Below are positions 35,559 to 44,966 of a stretch of DNA of 64,000 nt, piece by piece. The first letter of the stretch is position 1. Each line of letters opens with the position of its first letter. Made by a program: the position numbers and the translations under genes. The notes under the pieces were generated by a model, which did no database searches, was not told the DNA's origin, and worked only from the letters and a program-made list of their open reading frames with translations. This DNA is from Chryseobacterium tagetis (GTDB lineage: Bacteria; Bacteroidota; Bacteroidia; Flavobacteriales; Weeksellaceae): the NCBI RefSeq assembly GCF_016735585.2, contig NZ_JAERSE020000002.1, positions 868,001 through 932,000 of the forward strand, in the 5' to 3' direction.

Positions 35559-35637
35559 GAGTACATATTAAAAATTAGGTTTATAAAGTATCCTAAGAAT
35601 ACGATATAAACCCAAATTTATTTATAAACCGATATGG

Positions 35638-36018
35638 TTATTTCTGCATATTTTTCGCTTCAATGCTCAATGTAGCATGAGGAACCGCCAAAAGTCTTTC
35701 TTTAGGAATTAACTTTCCTGTTACTCTGCAGATACCGTACGTTTTATTTTCAATTCTGATTAAAGCATTTTTAAGATCACGCACGAATTTTTCCTGTCTT
35801 CCTGCTAAAATAGAATTCTGCTCTTTGCTCAATGTTTCAGCACCTTCTTCAAAAGCTTTGAAAGTAGGAGAGGTATCATCTGTCCCATTATTCTGGTCGT
35901 TGATGAAACTTTCTCTGATAAGCTTTAAATCGTTTTCTGCTTTATCTATTTTTTCTTTAATAATCGCCTTAAATTCTTGTAAATCAGTGTCACTGTATCT
36001 TACTCTTTCGTCTGACAT
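35638..36018 (-). CDS. TraR/DksA-type regulator lacking the zinc cysteines
   Basis: A 126-residue coiled-coil protein of DksA type (coiled-coil residues 10-85, then RIENKTYGICRVTGKLIPKERL). Where DksA has CxxC...CxxC, this protein has one Cys only (GICRVTGK, near residue 106) and no further cysteines, so it cannot bind zinc classically. This Cys-poor form is common in Bacteroidota. It sits between ileS and lspA in one run, a conserved gene order. It may bind RNA polymerase and modulate ppGpp-dependent control, but that is inferred. Confidence 0.85.
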   Translation of the reverse strand: MSDERVRYSDTDLQEFKAIIKEKIDKAENDLKLIRESFINDQNNGTDDTSPTFKAFEEGAETLSKEQNSILAGRQEKFVRDLKNALIRIENKTYGICRVTGKLIPKERLLAVPHATLSIEAKNMQK

Positions 36019-36077
36019 ATTCGTTTCTCTTTTTTAATAAAATTATGAAATGGAATTTAAAAAACAATAACTATATG

Positions 36078-39000
36078 TTAATTTTTTTCAACATTTACCT
36101 TAAAATTAACTTCATCTATTTCGATTTCGTTAAAATTTGAAAGTGAAGATACAATTTCTATTTTATTTGACAAGACTTCCGCAGAAATATATTGTTCATT
36201 TTTCTTAATATCCTCCAGGAATGGTGAATTTTCTTCCAATGAAATATTGATTCTGTCAGTAAGCTCAAAGTCTTTATTTTTTCTCAAGTTTTGAATTCTG
36301 TTGATGAATTCTCTTGCGATCCCTTCAGATTTTAACTCGTCTGTTAACGTCAAATCTAATGCCACAGTTGTTTTTCCATCAGAAGTTACGGTCCATCCCG
36401 GGATATCTTTTGTCGAAATCTCTACATCATCAAGTGTGATTTCGTATCCCTGAATGTCTAATTTTCCTTCTTTTTCTAGTGTTGAAATCTGTTCAGCATC
36501 AAGATTTGCAATTTCTGCTCCCACCACCTTCATGTCTTTTCCTAATTTAGGACCAAGCGCTTTGAAATTGGGTTTTATCTGTTTTACAATTAAATCGGCT
36601 GCTTCTTCAGCATTGATTAATTGAATTTCTTTTACATTTACTTCCTGTTTGATTAATTCTGAAACCGCAGCAATCTGCTCTTCTGTTTTCTTATCTAAAA
36701 CAGGAATTAATACTTTTTGTAAAGGTTGACGAACTTTTACGTTTTCTTTCTTTCTCAAAGAGAAAACCATACTTGTAATAGATTGTGCCAAATGTGTTTT
36801 TTCAACCAAATCCTGATCGATTAAACTTTCATCAGCAACCGGGAAATCCGTCAAGTGAATAGATTCTGCAGTTTCTTTTCCTGTAACTTTATTTAAATCC
36901 TGATATAACTGATCCATAAAGAACGGAGCAATTGGCGCAGATAATTTAGCAACAGTTTCCAGGCAAGTATATAAAGTTTGGTAAGCCGAGATTTTATCAT
37001 CTGAATAATCTCCCTTCCAGAAACGTCTTCTGCATAGTCTTACATACCAGTTTGATAAATTATCATTCACAAACGTGTTGATGGCTCTCGCCACTCTTGT
37101 CGGTTCGTAATCTTCGTAGAATGCTTTAACTTCTTTAATTAATAAATTTAATTCAGACAAGATCCATCTGTCGATTTCCGGTCTGTTTTCAACTTCTTTT
37201 TCAGAATAATTGAATCCGTCAACATTCGCATACAACGCAAAGAATGAATACGTATTGTATAATGTTCCGAAGAATTTTCTTCTCGTTTCATCAATTCCTT
37301 CGATATCGAATTTAAGGTTTTCCCACGGATTTGCATTTGAAACCATGTACCAACGTGTTGCATCCGGTCCATAAACGGCTAAAGTTTCAAACGGATCAAT
37401 TCCATTTCCTTTGGACTTTGACATTTTTACGCCATTTTTATCCAAAACAAGTCCGTTACTCATTACATTTTTATAAGCAACTGAATCAAAAACGGCTGTT
37501 CCGATCGCATGAAGCGTGTAGAACCAACCACGAGTCTGGTCAACTCCTTCTGCGATGAAATCTGCAGGGAATGCTTTATGATTGTCGATTAATTCTTTGT
37601 TCTCAAAAGGATAGTGCAGCTGCGCATAAGGCATTGAACCTGAATCGAACCAAACGTCGATCAGGTCACTTTCACGCTTCATTGCTCTTCCTGAATCTGA
37701 AACAATGATGATCTGGTCAACGATATTTTTGTGTAGGTCAACCAAAGCATAATTTTGCTCAGACATATTTCCGATGATAAAACCTTTGAACGGATTTTCT
37801 TTCATAAATCCTGCTTCAATAGATTTTTCAATCTCATTGTATAATTCTTCTACAGAACCGATGATTTTTTCTTCTTTCAAATCGTCTGTTCTCCAGATTG
37901 GCAACGGAATTCCCCAATATCTTGAACGGGAAAGGTTCCAGTCGTTCACATTTTCCAGCCAGTTCGCAAAACGACCTTCACCAGTAGATTTCGGTTTCCA
38001 ATTAATAGTTTCATTAAGTTCTACCAATCGGTTTTTCACTGAAGACATTTTCACAAACCAAGAATCCAACGGATAATATAACAACGGCTCATCTGTTCTC
38101 CAGCTGTGTGGATAACTGTGAACGTATTTCTCTACTTTGAAAGCCTTATTTTCTTTTCTTAATTTTAAAGCAATTCGTTCATCTACAGAAAGATAAGCCT
38201 TTAAATCTGCAATGATTGACTTTAAATTCTCTTTCTGAATGTTTAATTCAGTATTTTTTTCGTCTTCGCTAAGGTATTCTCCTTTTACATATTCATTCGC
38301 AAAACCATAGATTTCATCACTTACGATAGATAAAAATCTTCCCTGTAAATCAACCAATGGGATTGGATTTTCGTTTTCATCCAACACCAACATTGGCGGA
38401 ACTTCAGGTTGAGCCTCTTTAGCTACTTTCGCATCATCAGCACCAAAAGTCGGAGCCGTGTGAACGATACCTGTTCCGTCTTCTGTCGTTACGAAATCTC
38501 CTGAAATTACTCTAAAAGCATTTTCTGGATTTTGGTAAGGAAGAGCGTATTGTAATAATTGTTCATATTTAATTCCAACCAAATCAGCTCCTTTAAATTC
38601 TGCTAAGATCTGATAAGGAATAACTTTCGTTTCAGCGGTGAAGTTGGCAAAATCTTCATCTGTTCCTTCAGCATATTTTTTAGCAAACTGTTTTCCAACC
38701 AAAGCTTTAGCTAAAACAACATTAATTGGCTCAAAAGTATATTGATTGAAAGTTTTTACTAAAACATAATCGATTTTCGGGCCTACTGTCAAAGCGGTGT
38801 TAGAAGGCAACGTCCAAGGAGTCGTCGTCCAAGCTAAGAAATGTACATCTCCGAAACCTTGTAAAAATGAAGGCAATGTTTCCGGTAATGTTTTAAACTG
38901 TGCAACTACGGTTGTATCAGAAACATCACGGTAAGCTCCCGGTTGGTTTACTTCGTGTGAAGAAAGCCCGGTTCCTGCTTTCGGAGAGTAAGGCTGGATT

Positions 39001-39533
39001 GTATATCCTTTGTACAATAATCCTTTATCATACAATTGTTTCAACAACCACCAAACGGTCTCCATATATTTTGATTTGTACGTGATGTACGGATCATCAA
39101 GATCAACCCAATACCCGATTTTCTCAGTAAGGTTGTTCCAGACGTCTGTGTAACGCATTACTGCTTCACGACATGCTTTGTTGTAATCTTCAATAGAAAT
39201 TTTTTTGCCAATATCTTCTTTAGTGATTCCTAATTCCTTTTCCACGCCAAGCTCTACCGGAAGTCCGTGTGTATCCCAACCCGCTTTACGGAAAACCTGC
39301 TTTCCGTTCTGGGTCTGATAACGACAGAAAATATCCTTCAACGCTCTGGCCATTACGTGGTGAATTCCAGGCATACCGTTTGCTGAAGGCGGACCTTCAT
39401 AAAAAACAAACTCAGGTTGCCCCTCACGAATCTCAACACTCTTATTGAAAGTTTTATTCTGTTTCCAGAATTCCGCTACATTCTCTGCTACGTCAATAAG
39501 GTTGAGGTTTTTGTATTCTTTAAATTGGCTCAT
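36078..39533 (-). CDS. ileS: Isoleucyl-tRNA synthetase
   Basis: A 1151-residue class I synthetase. The HIGH-like motif is GIHHVMARA (near residue 57), KMSKS is VKMSKSKGNG in the second half, and the editing (CP1) domain lies between. Length (over 1100) and lack of C-terminal zinc cysteines fit the eukaryote-like IleRS type, often linked with mupirocin tolerance in other species. It is first in the run ileS, dksA-like, small genes, lspA and sanA, with a promoter box at 39569-39576. Confidence 0.95.
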   Translation of the reverse strand: MSQFKEYKNLNLIDVAENVAEFWKQNKTFNKSVEIREGQPEFVFYEGPPSANGMPGIHHVMARALKDIFCRYQTQNGKQVFRKAGWDTHGLPVELGVEKELGITKEDIGKKISIEDYNKACREAVMRYTDVWNNLTEKIGYWVDLDDPYITYKSKYMETVWWLLKQLYDKGLLYKGYTIQPYSPKAGTGLSSHEVNQPGAYRDVSDTTVVAQFKTLPETLPSFLQGFGDVHFLAWTTTPWTLPSNTALTVGPKIDYVLVKTFNQYTFEPINVVLAKALVGKQFAKKYAEGTDEDFANFTAETKVIPYQILAEFKGADLVGIKYEQLLQYALPYQNPENAFRVISGDFVTTEDGTGIVHTAPTFGADDAKVAKEAQPEVPPMLVLDENENPIPLVDLQGRFLSIVSDEIYGFANEYVKGEYLSEDEKNTELNIQKENLKSIIADLKAYLSVDERIALKLRKENKAFKVEKYVHSYPHSWRTDEPLLYYPLDSWFVKMSSVKNRLVELNETINWKPKSTGEGRFANWLENVNDWNLSRSRYWGIPLPIWRTDDLKEEKIIGSVEELYNEIEKSIEAGFMKENPFKGFIIGNMSEQNYALVDLHKNIVDQIIIVSDSGRAMKRESDLIDVWFDSGSMPYAQLHYPFENKELIDNHKAFPADFIAEGVDQTRGWFYTLHAIGTAVFDSVAYKNVMSNGLVLDKNGVKMSKSKGNGIDPFETLAVYGPDATRWYMVSNANPWENLKFDIEGIDETRRKFFGTLYNTYSFFALYANVDGFNYSEKEVENRPEIDRWILSELNLLIKEVKAFYEDYEPTRVARAINTFVNDNLSNWYVRLCRRRFWKGDYSDDKISAYQTLYTCLETVAKLSAPIAPFFMDQLYQDLNKVTGKETAESIHLTDFPVADESLIDQDLVEKTHLAQSITSMVFSLRKKENVKVRQPLQKVLIPVLDKKTEEQIAAVSELIKQEVNVKEIQLINAEEAADLIVKQIKPNFKALGPKLGKDMKVVGAEIANLDAEQISTLEKEGKLDIQGYEITLDDVEISTKDIPGWTVTSDGKTTVALDLTLTDELKSEGIAREFINRIQNLRKNKDFELTDRINISLEENSPFLEDIKKNEQYISAEVLSNKIEIVSSLSNFNEIEIDEVNFKVNVEKN

Positions 39534-39568
39534 TGTAATATCTCAATATCGTTGATTAATTAAGTTGG

Positions 39569-39576
39569 CAAATTTA
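39569..39576 (-). promoter_or_regulatory. ileS promoter box TAAATTTG
   Basis: On the minus strand TAAATTTG matches TAnnTTTG, about 36 bases before the ileS ATG; -33 element weak. Confidence 0.5.
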
Positions 39577-39721
39577 CTAAAATTTGTCGGTTTATAATAT
39601 ATGTTTTATTTTGATATTTCCAATTAAAAAGTTCTGTTTCAGAAATATAAATATTGGGTTGTTTGAAATGGGAATTGGCTGTGTTTATTGGATTAAGATT
39701 TTGAAGAGATTTTCTGTTAAA

Positions 39722-39890
39722 TTTTGACGCAAAGTTTTTATTTTGATAACCGAATAGTTTTAAGCGGGCAAAGATTAATCAACAAGTTGATTTGATGAAG
39801 CTTTGTTTTCAAGCTTCGCGTAGCAAATTTATTTGCCTTTGCCTTCTAAGAATAAATAACCTTCTAAAGATAAATCTTTGCGTTTAAAAA
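39722..39890 (+). repeat. Interspersed repeat with inverted ends, copy L2
   Basis: Begins TTTTGACGCAAAG and ends ATCTTTGCGTTTAAA; in between AATCAACAAGTTGATT, TGATGAAGC and TTTTCAAGCTTCGCG. It matches L1 (33610-33776) end to end in inverse orientation with about one change in five bases. Related short pieces with the CTTTGCG end occur near 28112-28130 and 48425-48447. Confidence 0.8.
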
Positions 39891-39970
39891 TAAAATACAG
39901 AGTACTTGAACAGTTGGATGTTGTGCTAGATATCAAATTTTAAATCTGCAGCCGTTTAATTTTAATTAAA

Positions 39971-39978
39971 TAAATTTG
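39971..39978 (+). promoter_or_regulatory. Promoter box TAAATTTG of the flexirubin ligase
   Basis: Exact TAnnTTTG match 20 bases before the TTG start at 39999; predicts a leader of about 14 bases. Confidence 0.55.
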
Positions 39979-39998
39979 TATTTTAAAAATAAATACCA

Positions 39999-41291
39999 TT
40001 GGAATTCTATCCACCTATCGAAAGATCAACAAATAAGGAAATTAAAATGTTTCAGGAGCAAAAGCTTCAGGAACTGTTAGTTTATCTTGAAACTCATTCT
40101 CCTTTTTATCAAAAACTTTTCAAAGAATATACTATCAATATTGCAGATATTCAAACCTTGGAGGATTTGCAAAAAATTCCGACAACGGTCAAGAATGATA
40201 TTCAGCAGAATAACGATGACTTTTTCTGCATTACTCCCGATAAAATTGTGGATTACAGTACAACTTCAGGAACATTGGGTGATCCTGTGACGTTTGGACT
40301 GTCTGATAATGATCTTGAAAGATTGGCTTATAATGAAGCTATTTCTTTTGCCTGTGCAGGAATTCAGAAGGGAGATGTTGTACAGATGATTACAACGATT
40401 GACAAGCGATTTATGGCAGGACTTGCTTATTTTTTAGGATTAAGAAAAATGGGAGCGAGTGTTGTAAGAATGGGTCCTGGAATTCCTGAATTGCAATGGG
40501 ATTCTATTTTTAGATATAAGCCGAAATATTTAATTACGGTTCCGTCATTTCTGTTGAAAATGATTGATTATGCTGAAAAACATGGAATAGATTATAAGAA
40601 TTCCAGCGTATATGGAGCGGTTTGTATTGGGGAAAGTATCAAAAATCAGGATTTTACAGACAATATTCTTTCGCAGAAAATTAAAGAAAAGTGGAATATT
40701 AAATTATTTTCAACGTATGCTTCCACAGAAATGAGTACGGCTTTTACAGAGTGTGAGTTTCAACATGGAGGTCACCATCATCCTGAGCTGATTATTACCG
40801 AGATTCTTGATGATGAAGGAAAACCTGTTCAGGAAGGAGAAAGCGGAGAATTAACGATTACAACGTTGGGAGTTGAGGCAATTCCTTTATTGAGATTTAA
40901 AACAGGGGATATTGTTAAAGCGCATTACGAACATTGTGAATGCGGAAGAAATACAATGCGTTTAGGCCCTGTAATCGGGAGAAAGCAGCAGATGATCAAA
41001 TATAAGGGAACCACTTTGTATCCGCCTGCAATGAGTGATATTCTGAATGATTTTAACGGAATTTCATGTTATCAGATTGTTATTCAGACCAACGAAATTG
41101 GACTGGATGAGATCATTATCAAACTGAGTACAGAAAATAATGATGAGAATTTTGTGAATGAAGTAAGAGATCATTTCAGAGCAAAACTCAGAGTAAGCCC
41201 GAAAATTGAGGTCATTGATTTTGATGTTTTATCTAAAACGGTTTTTCATCCCAATAGTCGTAAGCCGATTACTTTTGTTGATTTGAGATAA
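39999..41291 (+). CDS. PaaK-like acyl-CoA ligase / AMP-binding enzyme
   Basis: A 430-residue ANL-type ligase of the phenylacetate-CoA ligase group. The P-loop is TTSGTLGDPV near residue 88, YASTEMS near 240 and FKTGDIV near 307 are adenylate-binding and hinge motifs; CGR with EHCECGR near 316 is a family Cys motif. I choose the TTG at 39999 because the conserved N-terminus (EFYPPIERS..., then SPFYQKLF) precedes the first ATG at 40047. In the pigment pathway it should activate coumarate or a related acid. It is the left end of the cluster. Confidence 0.85.
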   Translation: MEFYPPIERSTNKEIKMFQEQKLQELLVYLETHSPFYQKLFKEYTINIADIQTLEDLQKIPTTVKNDIQQNNDDFFCITPDKIVDYSTTSGTLGDPVTFGLSDNDLERLAYNEAISFACAGIQKGDVVQMITTIDKRFMAGLAYFLGLRKMGASVVRMGPGIPELQWDSIFRYKPKYLITVPSFLLKMIDYAEKHGIDYKNSSVYGAVCIGESIKNQDFTDNILSQKIKEKWNIKLFSTYASTEMSTAFTECEFQHGGHHHPELIITEILDDEGKPVQEGESGELTITTLGVEAIPLLRFKTGDIVKAHYEHCECGRNTMRLGPVIGRKQQMIKYKGTTLYPPAMSDILNDFNGISCYQIVIQTNEIGLDEIIIKLSTENNDENFVNEVRDHFRAKLRVSPKIEVIDFDVLSKTVFHPNSRKPITFVDLR

Positions 41292-41357
41292 CTTAAAATT
41301 ATTCAATCAGAAAGGAAATATTGTTGTTGAATTTATTCTTTATTGATAGGGGAATCT

Positions 41358-41365
41358 TATATTTG
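41358..41365 (+). promoter_or_regulatory. Promoter box TATATTTG
   Basis: Exact TAnnTTTG match 20 bases before the ATG at 41386. Confidence 0.55.
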
Positions 41366-41385
41366 CGCAAAAATTTAAATAAAAC

Positions 41386-41988
41386 ATGAAAAAATTATTT
41401 GTGTTGATGCTTTTTACTGTATCAGCTGTTGTCTTTGCTCAAAAATTTAAGATTCAAAGTGGTGATGCTAAATTCTTAAAAGGAACTGAAGTTGTAAATG
41501 TAGTTTTTGATTATTCAGAAATGAAACTGATGAAAGAAAACTATACTGAAGAAGAGTATGTTCCTAAAAGAGTTGATGAGCTGAATAAGAAAACAGAAGG
41601 GTCGGGAGATCTTTGGAAAAAACAATGGGAAAGAAGCAAAGAAGAACTTTGGAACCCGAAATTTATTATGTTATTCAATAAAGTTTTTTCTAAAGAAAAT
41701 ATTAATACAAAGCTAAAAGAAAATGCAGAAAGCCCATATACTTTAGTTGTTAAAGTAAAATGGATTTATCCGGGTTGGGATGCAGGTATCATGAAGCAGC
41801 CCGCTAAAGTAACCACTCAGCTTACTTTCATTGAAACAGATTCTAAAAAAGTATTATGTGATATCGAAAGTACAGATGCGCCGGGAGATCAGTGGGGAAG
41901 TAATTTTAATAATGAGACCAGAGTAGGGGAAGGTTTTGCTAAAACAGGTAAGACGCTTGCTCAAAGATTAGAAAGAAGCGCAAAATAA
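41386..41988 (+). CDS. Secreted protein of unknown function in the pigment cluster
   Basis: A 200-residue protein with a signal peptide (residues 1-18, ending VFAQ). It is rich in Lys/Glu and Trp (KKQWERSKEELWNPKF, KVKWIYPGWDAG). I do not recognise a family. It stands alone between the ligase and the convergent flavoprotein, with its own promoter box and a bidirectional terminator after it, so its link to pigment synthesis is only positional. Confidence 0.65.
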   Translation: MKKLFVLMLFTVSAVVFAQKFKIQSGDAKFLKGTEVVNVVFDYSEMKLMKENYTEEEYVPKRVDELNKKTEGSGDLWKKQWERSKEELWNPKFIMLFNKVFSKENINTKLKENAESPYTLVVKVKWIYPGWDAGIMKQPAKVTTQLTFIETDSKKVLCDIESTDAPGDQWGSNFNNETRVGEGFAKTGKTLAQRLERSAK

Positions 41989-42008
41989 ATTGATAATTAT
42001 AAAAAACA

Positions 42009-42040
42009 AAAACCGGTCTGAATTTTCAGACCGGTTTTTT
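42009..42040. terminator. Bidirectional terminator
   Basis: 14-bp perfect stem AAAACCGGTCTGAA / TTCAGACCGGTTTT with a TT loop, followed by T on either strand. It separates the secreted-protein gene from the convergent flavoprotein gene. Confidence 0.9.
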
Positions 42041-43295
42041 ATTGTTGATTTTGCTGTTCAAGTTTTTCTAGCTTAATAAGATTTGCTAAATTTTTGATAA
42101 CAGTATCATGTTTTTTTACAAATGGATTGTCTTTATTCCAGACGTAGCCTGCTAAAACAGCACATATTTTTTTCTTTACCTCAGGATTTTCAGGTTGGTG
42201 GAAGAATAATTCCTGAAGATTTCCGGTGTACCATTCTTTTACATAGGTAGTGAAAACGTCTACACCGTATAAAATATAATCAGTATACTCTTTCTGCCAG
42301 TCAATTTTCTCTCCGTTCAGTTGTCTTAAAGCCAGTTTTGCGGCTAACATCCCGGATTCTGTGGCAAAAGCCATTCCTGAAGAGAAAACCGGATCCAGGA
42401 ATTCTGAAGCATTTCCTGTCAATGCAAATCCGTCTCCGAATAAACTTTTTACCGAACATGAATAATCTTTTAAATGTCTCGGTTCAAAAAGGAAATCTAC
42501 ATTCCCGAAACGCTTTATATAATAGTCGGAAAGAGAAATTGCTTTTTTTAAAGCCTCAGTAGTATTTCCGTTTTCGATCAGTTTTTCAATGTATTCTGTA
42601 GGACCAACAATTCCTAAACTGGTATTTCCGTTTGAAAAAGGAATCACCCAAAGCCAGACTTCGGTTTCAATAATGTCAAAAGAAATCAATGTTCCTTCTA
42701 CGCCTTCTTCTCTGTTGGTGTCTTCTACATGAGCGAAAATGGCAGAGTGCGGAGATAATTTTGAAGGTTTTTCCAAATCTAATAATCTGGGTAAAACTCT
42801 TCCGTACCCGCTGGAATCAATGACGAATTTTGCATGGATTTCTTTCGTTTCTCCGTCTTTGTTTTTTACGGTTGTTATAGAATCTGTTCCATTAAACTTA
42901 ATGTCTATTACTTCCGATTCAAATTCCAGATCAATACCTTTGTTGATGACTTCCTGTGCCAATGTATTGTCAAAATCAGCTCTCGGAACCTGCCAGGTCC
43001 AGTCCCAACCTTCTCCGAATTTATCACTAAAATCAAAAATACAGACTTCGTCTCCTCTCAAGAATCTTGCTCCAAGTTTTTTTTCAAAGCCCATTTTATC
43101 CAAAGCAGGGAAGAGCCCGGCTTCATCAAAATGATCCATTACTCTCGGAATTAAACTTTCGCCTACAACCAATCTTGGAAATTTTGTTTTTTCAACAACT
43201 TTCACGCTGACATTGTTCTTCTTTAAGTATGAAGAAGATACGCATCCGGAAGGTCCAGCTCCGATTACGAGAACGTCAACAAATTCTTTGTTCAT
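42039..43295 (-). CDS. FAD-dependent oxidoreductase, halogenase-like
   Basis: A 418-residue flavoprotein. FAD-binding motif VIGAGPSGCVSSS (residues 10-22), FPRLVVGESLIP near 39, GFEKKLGARF (69-78) and the WxWxIP motif at Trp214-Pro219 (WLWVIPF). The WxWxIP motif and the Lys in GFxxKxGA are those of flavin-dependent halogenases, although similar sequences occur in geranylgeranyl-reductase-like enzymes. It is divergent from the tyrosine ammonia-lyase gene. A role in chlorinating or oxidising the aryl ring of flexirubin is likely but unproven. Confidence 0.7.
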   Translation of the reverse strand: MNKEFVDVLVIGAGPSGCVSSSYLKKNNVSVKVVEKTKFPRLVVGESLIPRVMDHFDEAGLFPALDKMGFEKKLGARFLRGDEVCIFDFSDKFGEGWDWTWQVPRADFDNTLAQEVINKGIDLEFESEVIDIKFNGTDSITTVKNKDGETKEIHAKFVIDSSGYGRVLPRLLDLEKPSKLSPHSAIFAHVEDTNREEGVEGTLISFDIIETEVWLWVIPFSNGNTSLGIVGPTEYIEKLIENGNTTEALKKAISLSDYYIKRFGNVDFLFEPRHLKDYSCSVKSLFGDGFALTGNASEFLDPVFSSGMAFATESGMLAAKLALRQLNGEKIDWQKEYTDYILYGVDVFTTYVKEWYTGNLQELFFHQPENPEVKKKICAVLAGYVWNKDNPFVKKHDTVIKNLANLIKLEKLEQQNQQ

Positions 43296-43325
43296 CTTTG
43301 GATTTTTTATTTTGAGAATTACTTC

Positions 43326-43333
43326 TATCTTTG
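43326..43333 (+). promoter_or_regulatory. Promoter box TATCTTTG for the TAL operon
   Basis: Exact TAnnTTTG match; predicts a leader of about 54 bases to the ATG at 43394. It faces the minus-strand box at 43344-43337, with only 3 bases between. Confidence 0.6.
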
Positions 43334-43336
43334 CCG

Positions 43337-43344
43337 CAAAATTA
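43337..43344 (-). promoter_or_regulatory. Promoter box TAATTTTG for the halogenase-like gene
   Basis: On the minus strand TAATTTTG matches TAnnTTTG and predicts a leader of about 34 bases. Together with 43326-43333 it forms a face-to-face pair. Confidence 0.55.
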
Positions 43345-43393
43345 GTGACAATTAATTACATATTACAAAATTATATATTATTACTTTTAATTG

Positions 43394-44914
43394 ATGAAAA
43401 TAAATGACTTTTTAGAACTGACGGATTTTCAAAAGATTATTATCGGAAAAGAGACTATAGAGCTTAATGAAACTCTTTTACAGAGAGTGGAAACAAGCTT
43501 TCAGTTTCTGAAGGATTTTTCTAAAAATAAAGTAATATATGGTGTCAATACCGGTTTTGGACCGATGGCACAGTTCAAGATCAATGATGATGATACCCAT
43601 CAGTTACAATATAATCTGATCAGAAGCCATTCTTCAGGAATCGGAAACCCTTTGCCTGAAGATGAGGTGAAAGCTGCTATGTTGGCAAGGCTGAATACAT
43701 TATCTCTGGGAAATTCCGGAGTTCATGTTTCTGTAGTAAATTTACTTAAAGAACTTATTAATAGAAATATTACACCTCTTATTTTTGAGCATGGAGGTGT
43801 AGGAGCGAGTGGAGATTTGGTACAGTTGGCTCATTTAGCATTAGTGCTGATTGGTGAAGGAGAAGTTTTTTATAAAGGAGAAAGAAGATCGACCAAAGAA
43901 ATTTTTGCCATTGAAGGACTGGAACCTATTCATGTAGAAATTCGTGAAGGGCTGGCTTTAATGAACGGAACTTCCGTAATGTCAGGAATTGGTGCGGTGA
44001 ATGCTTATAAAGCCAACCAGTTGACCGATATTTCAATCAAACTTTCTTGTGCAATTAATGAGATTGTTCTGGCTTATGATGATCACTTATCAGCAGCATT
44101 AAACGGAACAAAAAGACATGTCGGTCAGCAAAAAATTGCTGAGAAAATGAGAAATCATTTGGCAGACAGTAAATTAGTGAGAAAAAGAGAAGAACACCTT
44201 TATACTCACTTTGAAGAGCAGGATAAAGTTTTTAAAGATAAAGTTCAGGAATATTACTCAATACGATGTGTGCCGCAGATCTTAGGACCTGTTCTGGATA
44301 CGTTGGAGTTTACAGAGAAAGTTCTTGAAGATGAGATCAATTCAGCAAATGATAATCCGATTATTAATGTTGAAGATCAGCATGTTTATCACGGAGGAAA
44401 TTTCCATGGAGACTATATTTCTTTGGAAATGGACAAACTGAAGATTGTGGTTACCAAACTGACCATGTTGGCAGAAAGACAGCTTAACTATCTTTTGAAT
44501 GCTAAGATCAACGAAATTTTACCTCCTTTTGTAAATTTAGGGAAATTAGGGTTTAATTTCGGAATGCAGGGAGTTCAGTTTACGGCTACTTCTACTACGG
44601 CAGAAAGTCAGATGCTGTCAAACTCAATGTATGTGCATAGTATTCCTAATAATAATGACAATCAGGATATTGTGAGTATGGGAACAAATGCTGCCGTAAT
44701 TTGCAGAAAGGTGATCGAAAATGCATTTGAAGTTCTTTCTATTGAAGCCATCACCATTGTTCAGGCGATCGAATATCTGGGATATCAGGATAAAGTTTCT
44801 TCAGCAACGAAAACGTTGTATGATGATATTAGAAAGATCATTCCTGCTTTTTCAGAAGATATGATTATGTATCCATATCTTGAAGAAGTAAAAAAATATT
44901 TCAAGAACATGTAA
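43394..44914 (+). CDS. Tyrosine/aromatic amino acid ammonia-lyase
   Basis: A 506-residue MIO-type lyase. The cofactor triad Ala138-Ser139-Gly140 lies in GGVGASGDLVQLAHL; Tyr49 in VIYGVNTGFGP is catalytic; Ser78-His79 (LIRSHSSGIG) is the specificity pair, His fitting tyrosine rather than phenylalanine. Length and local sequence agree with what I recall of the F. johnsoniae tyrosine ammonia-lyase. It makes 4-coumarate, the expected starter for flexirubin. The ATG at 43394 is chosen over an adjacent TTG. It is followed after 52 bp by fabG. Confidence 0.9.
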   Translation: MKINDFLELTDFQKIIIGKETIELNETLLQRVETSFQFLKDFSKNKVIYGVNTGFGPMAQFKINDDDTHQLQYNLIRSHSSGIGNPLPEDEVKAAMLARLNTLSLGNSGVHVSVVNLLKELINRNITPLIFEHGGVGASGDLVQLAHLALVLIGEGEVFYKGERRSTKEIFAIEGLEPIHVEIREGLALMNGTSVMSGIGAVNAYKANQLTDISIKLSCAINEIVLAYDDHLSAALNGTKRHVGQQKIAEKMRNHLADSKLVRKREEHLYTHFEEQDKVFKDKVQEYYSIRCVPQILGPVLDTLEFTEKVLEDEINSANDNPIINVEDQHVYHGGNFHGDYISLEMDKLKIVVTKLTMLAERQLNYLLNAKINEILPPFVNLGKLGFNFGMQGVQFTATSTTAESQMLSNSMYVHSIPNNNDNQDIVSMGTNAAVICRKVIENAFEVLSIEAITIVQAIEYLGYQDKVSSATKTLYDDIRKIIPAFSEDMIMYPYLEEVKKYFKNM

Positions 44915-44966
44915 TTATTGATGAGGTTCACTTGTCAATACTATATAAATTAAGAATTAAAATACC

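Larger units (their letters stand above)
39534..39998. other. Long intergenic region ileS / flexirubin ligase
   Basis: Holds the ileS promoter (39569-39576), repeat copy L2 (39722-39890) and the ligase promoter (39971-39978). The rest shows nothing recognisable. It marks the left border of the pigment cluster. Confidence 0.7.
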
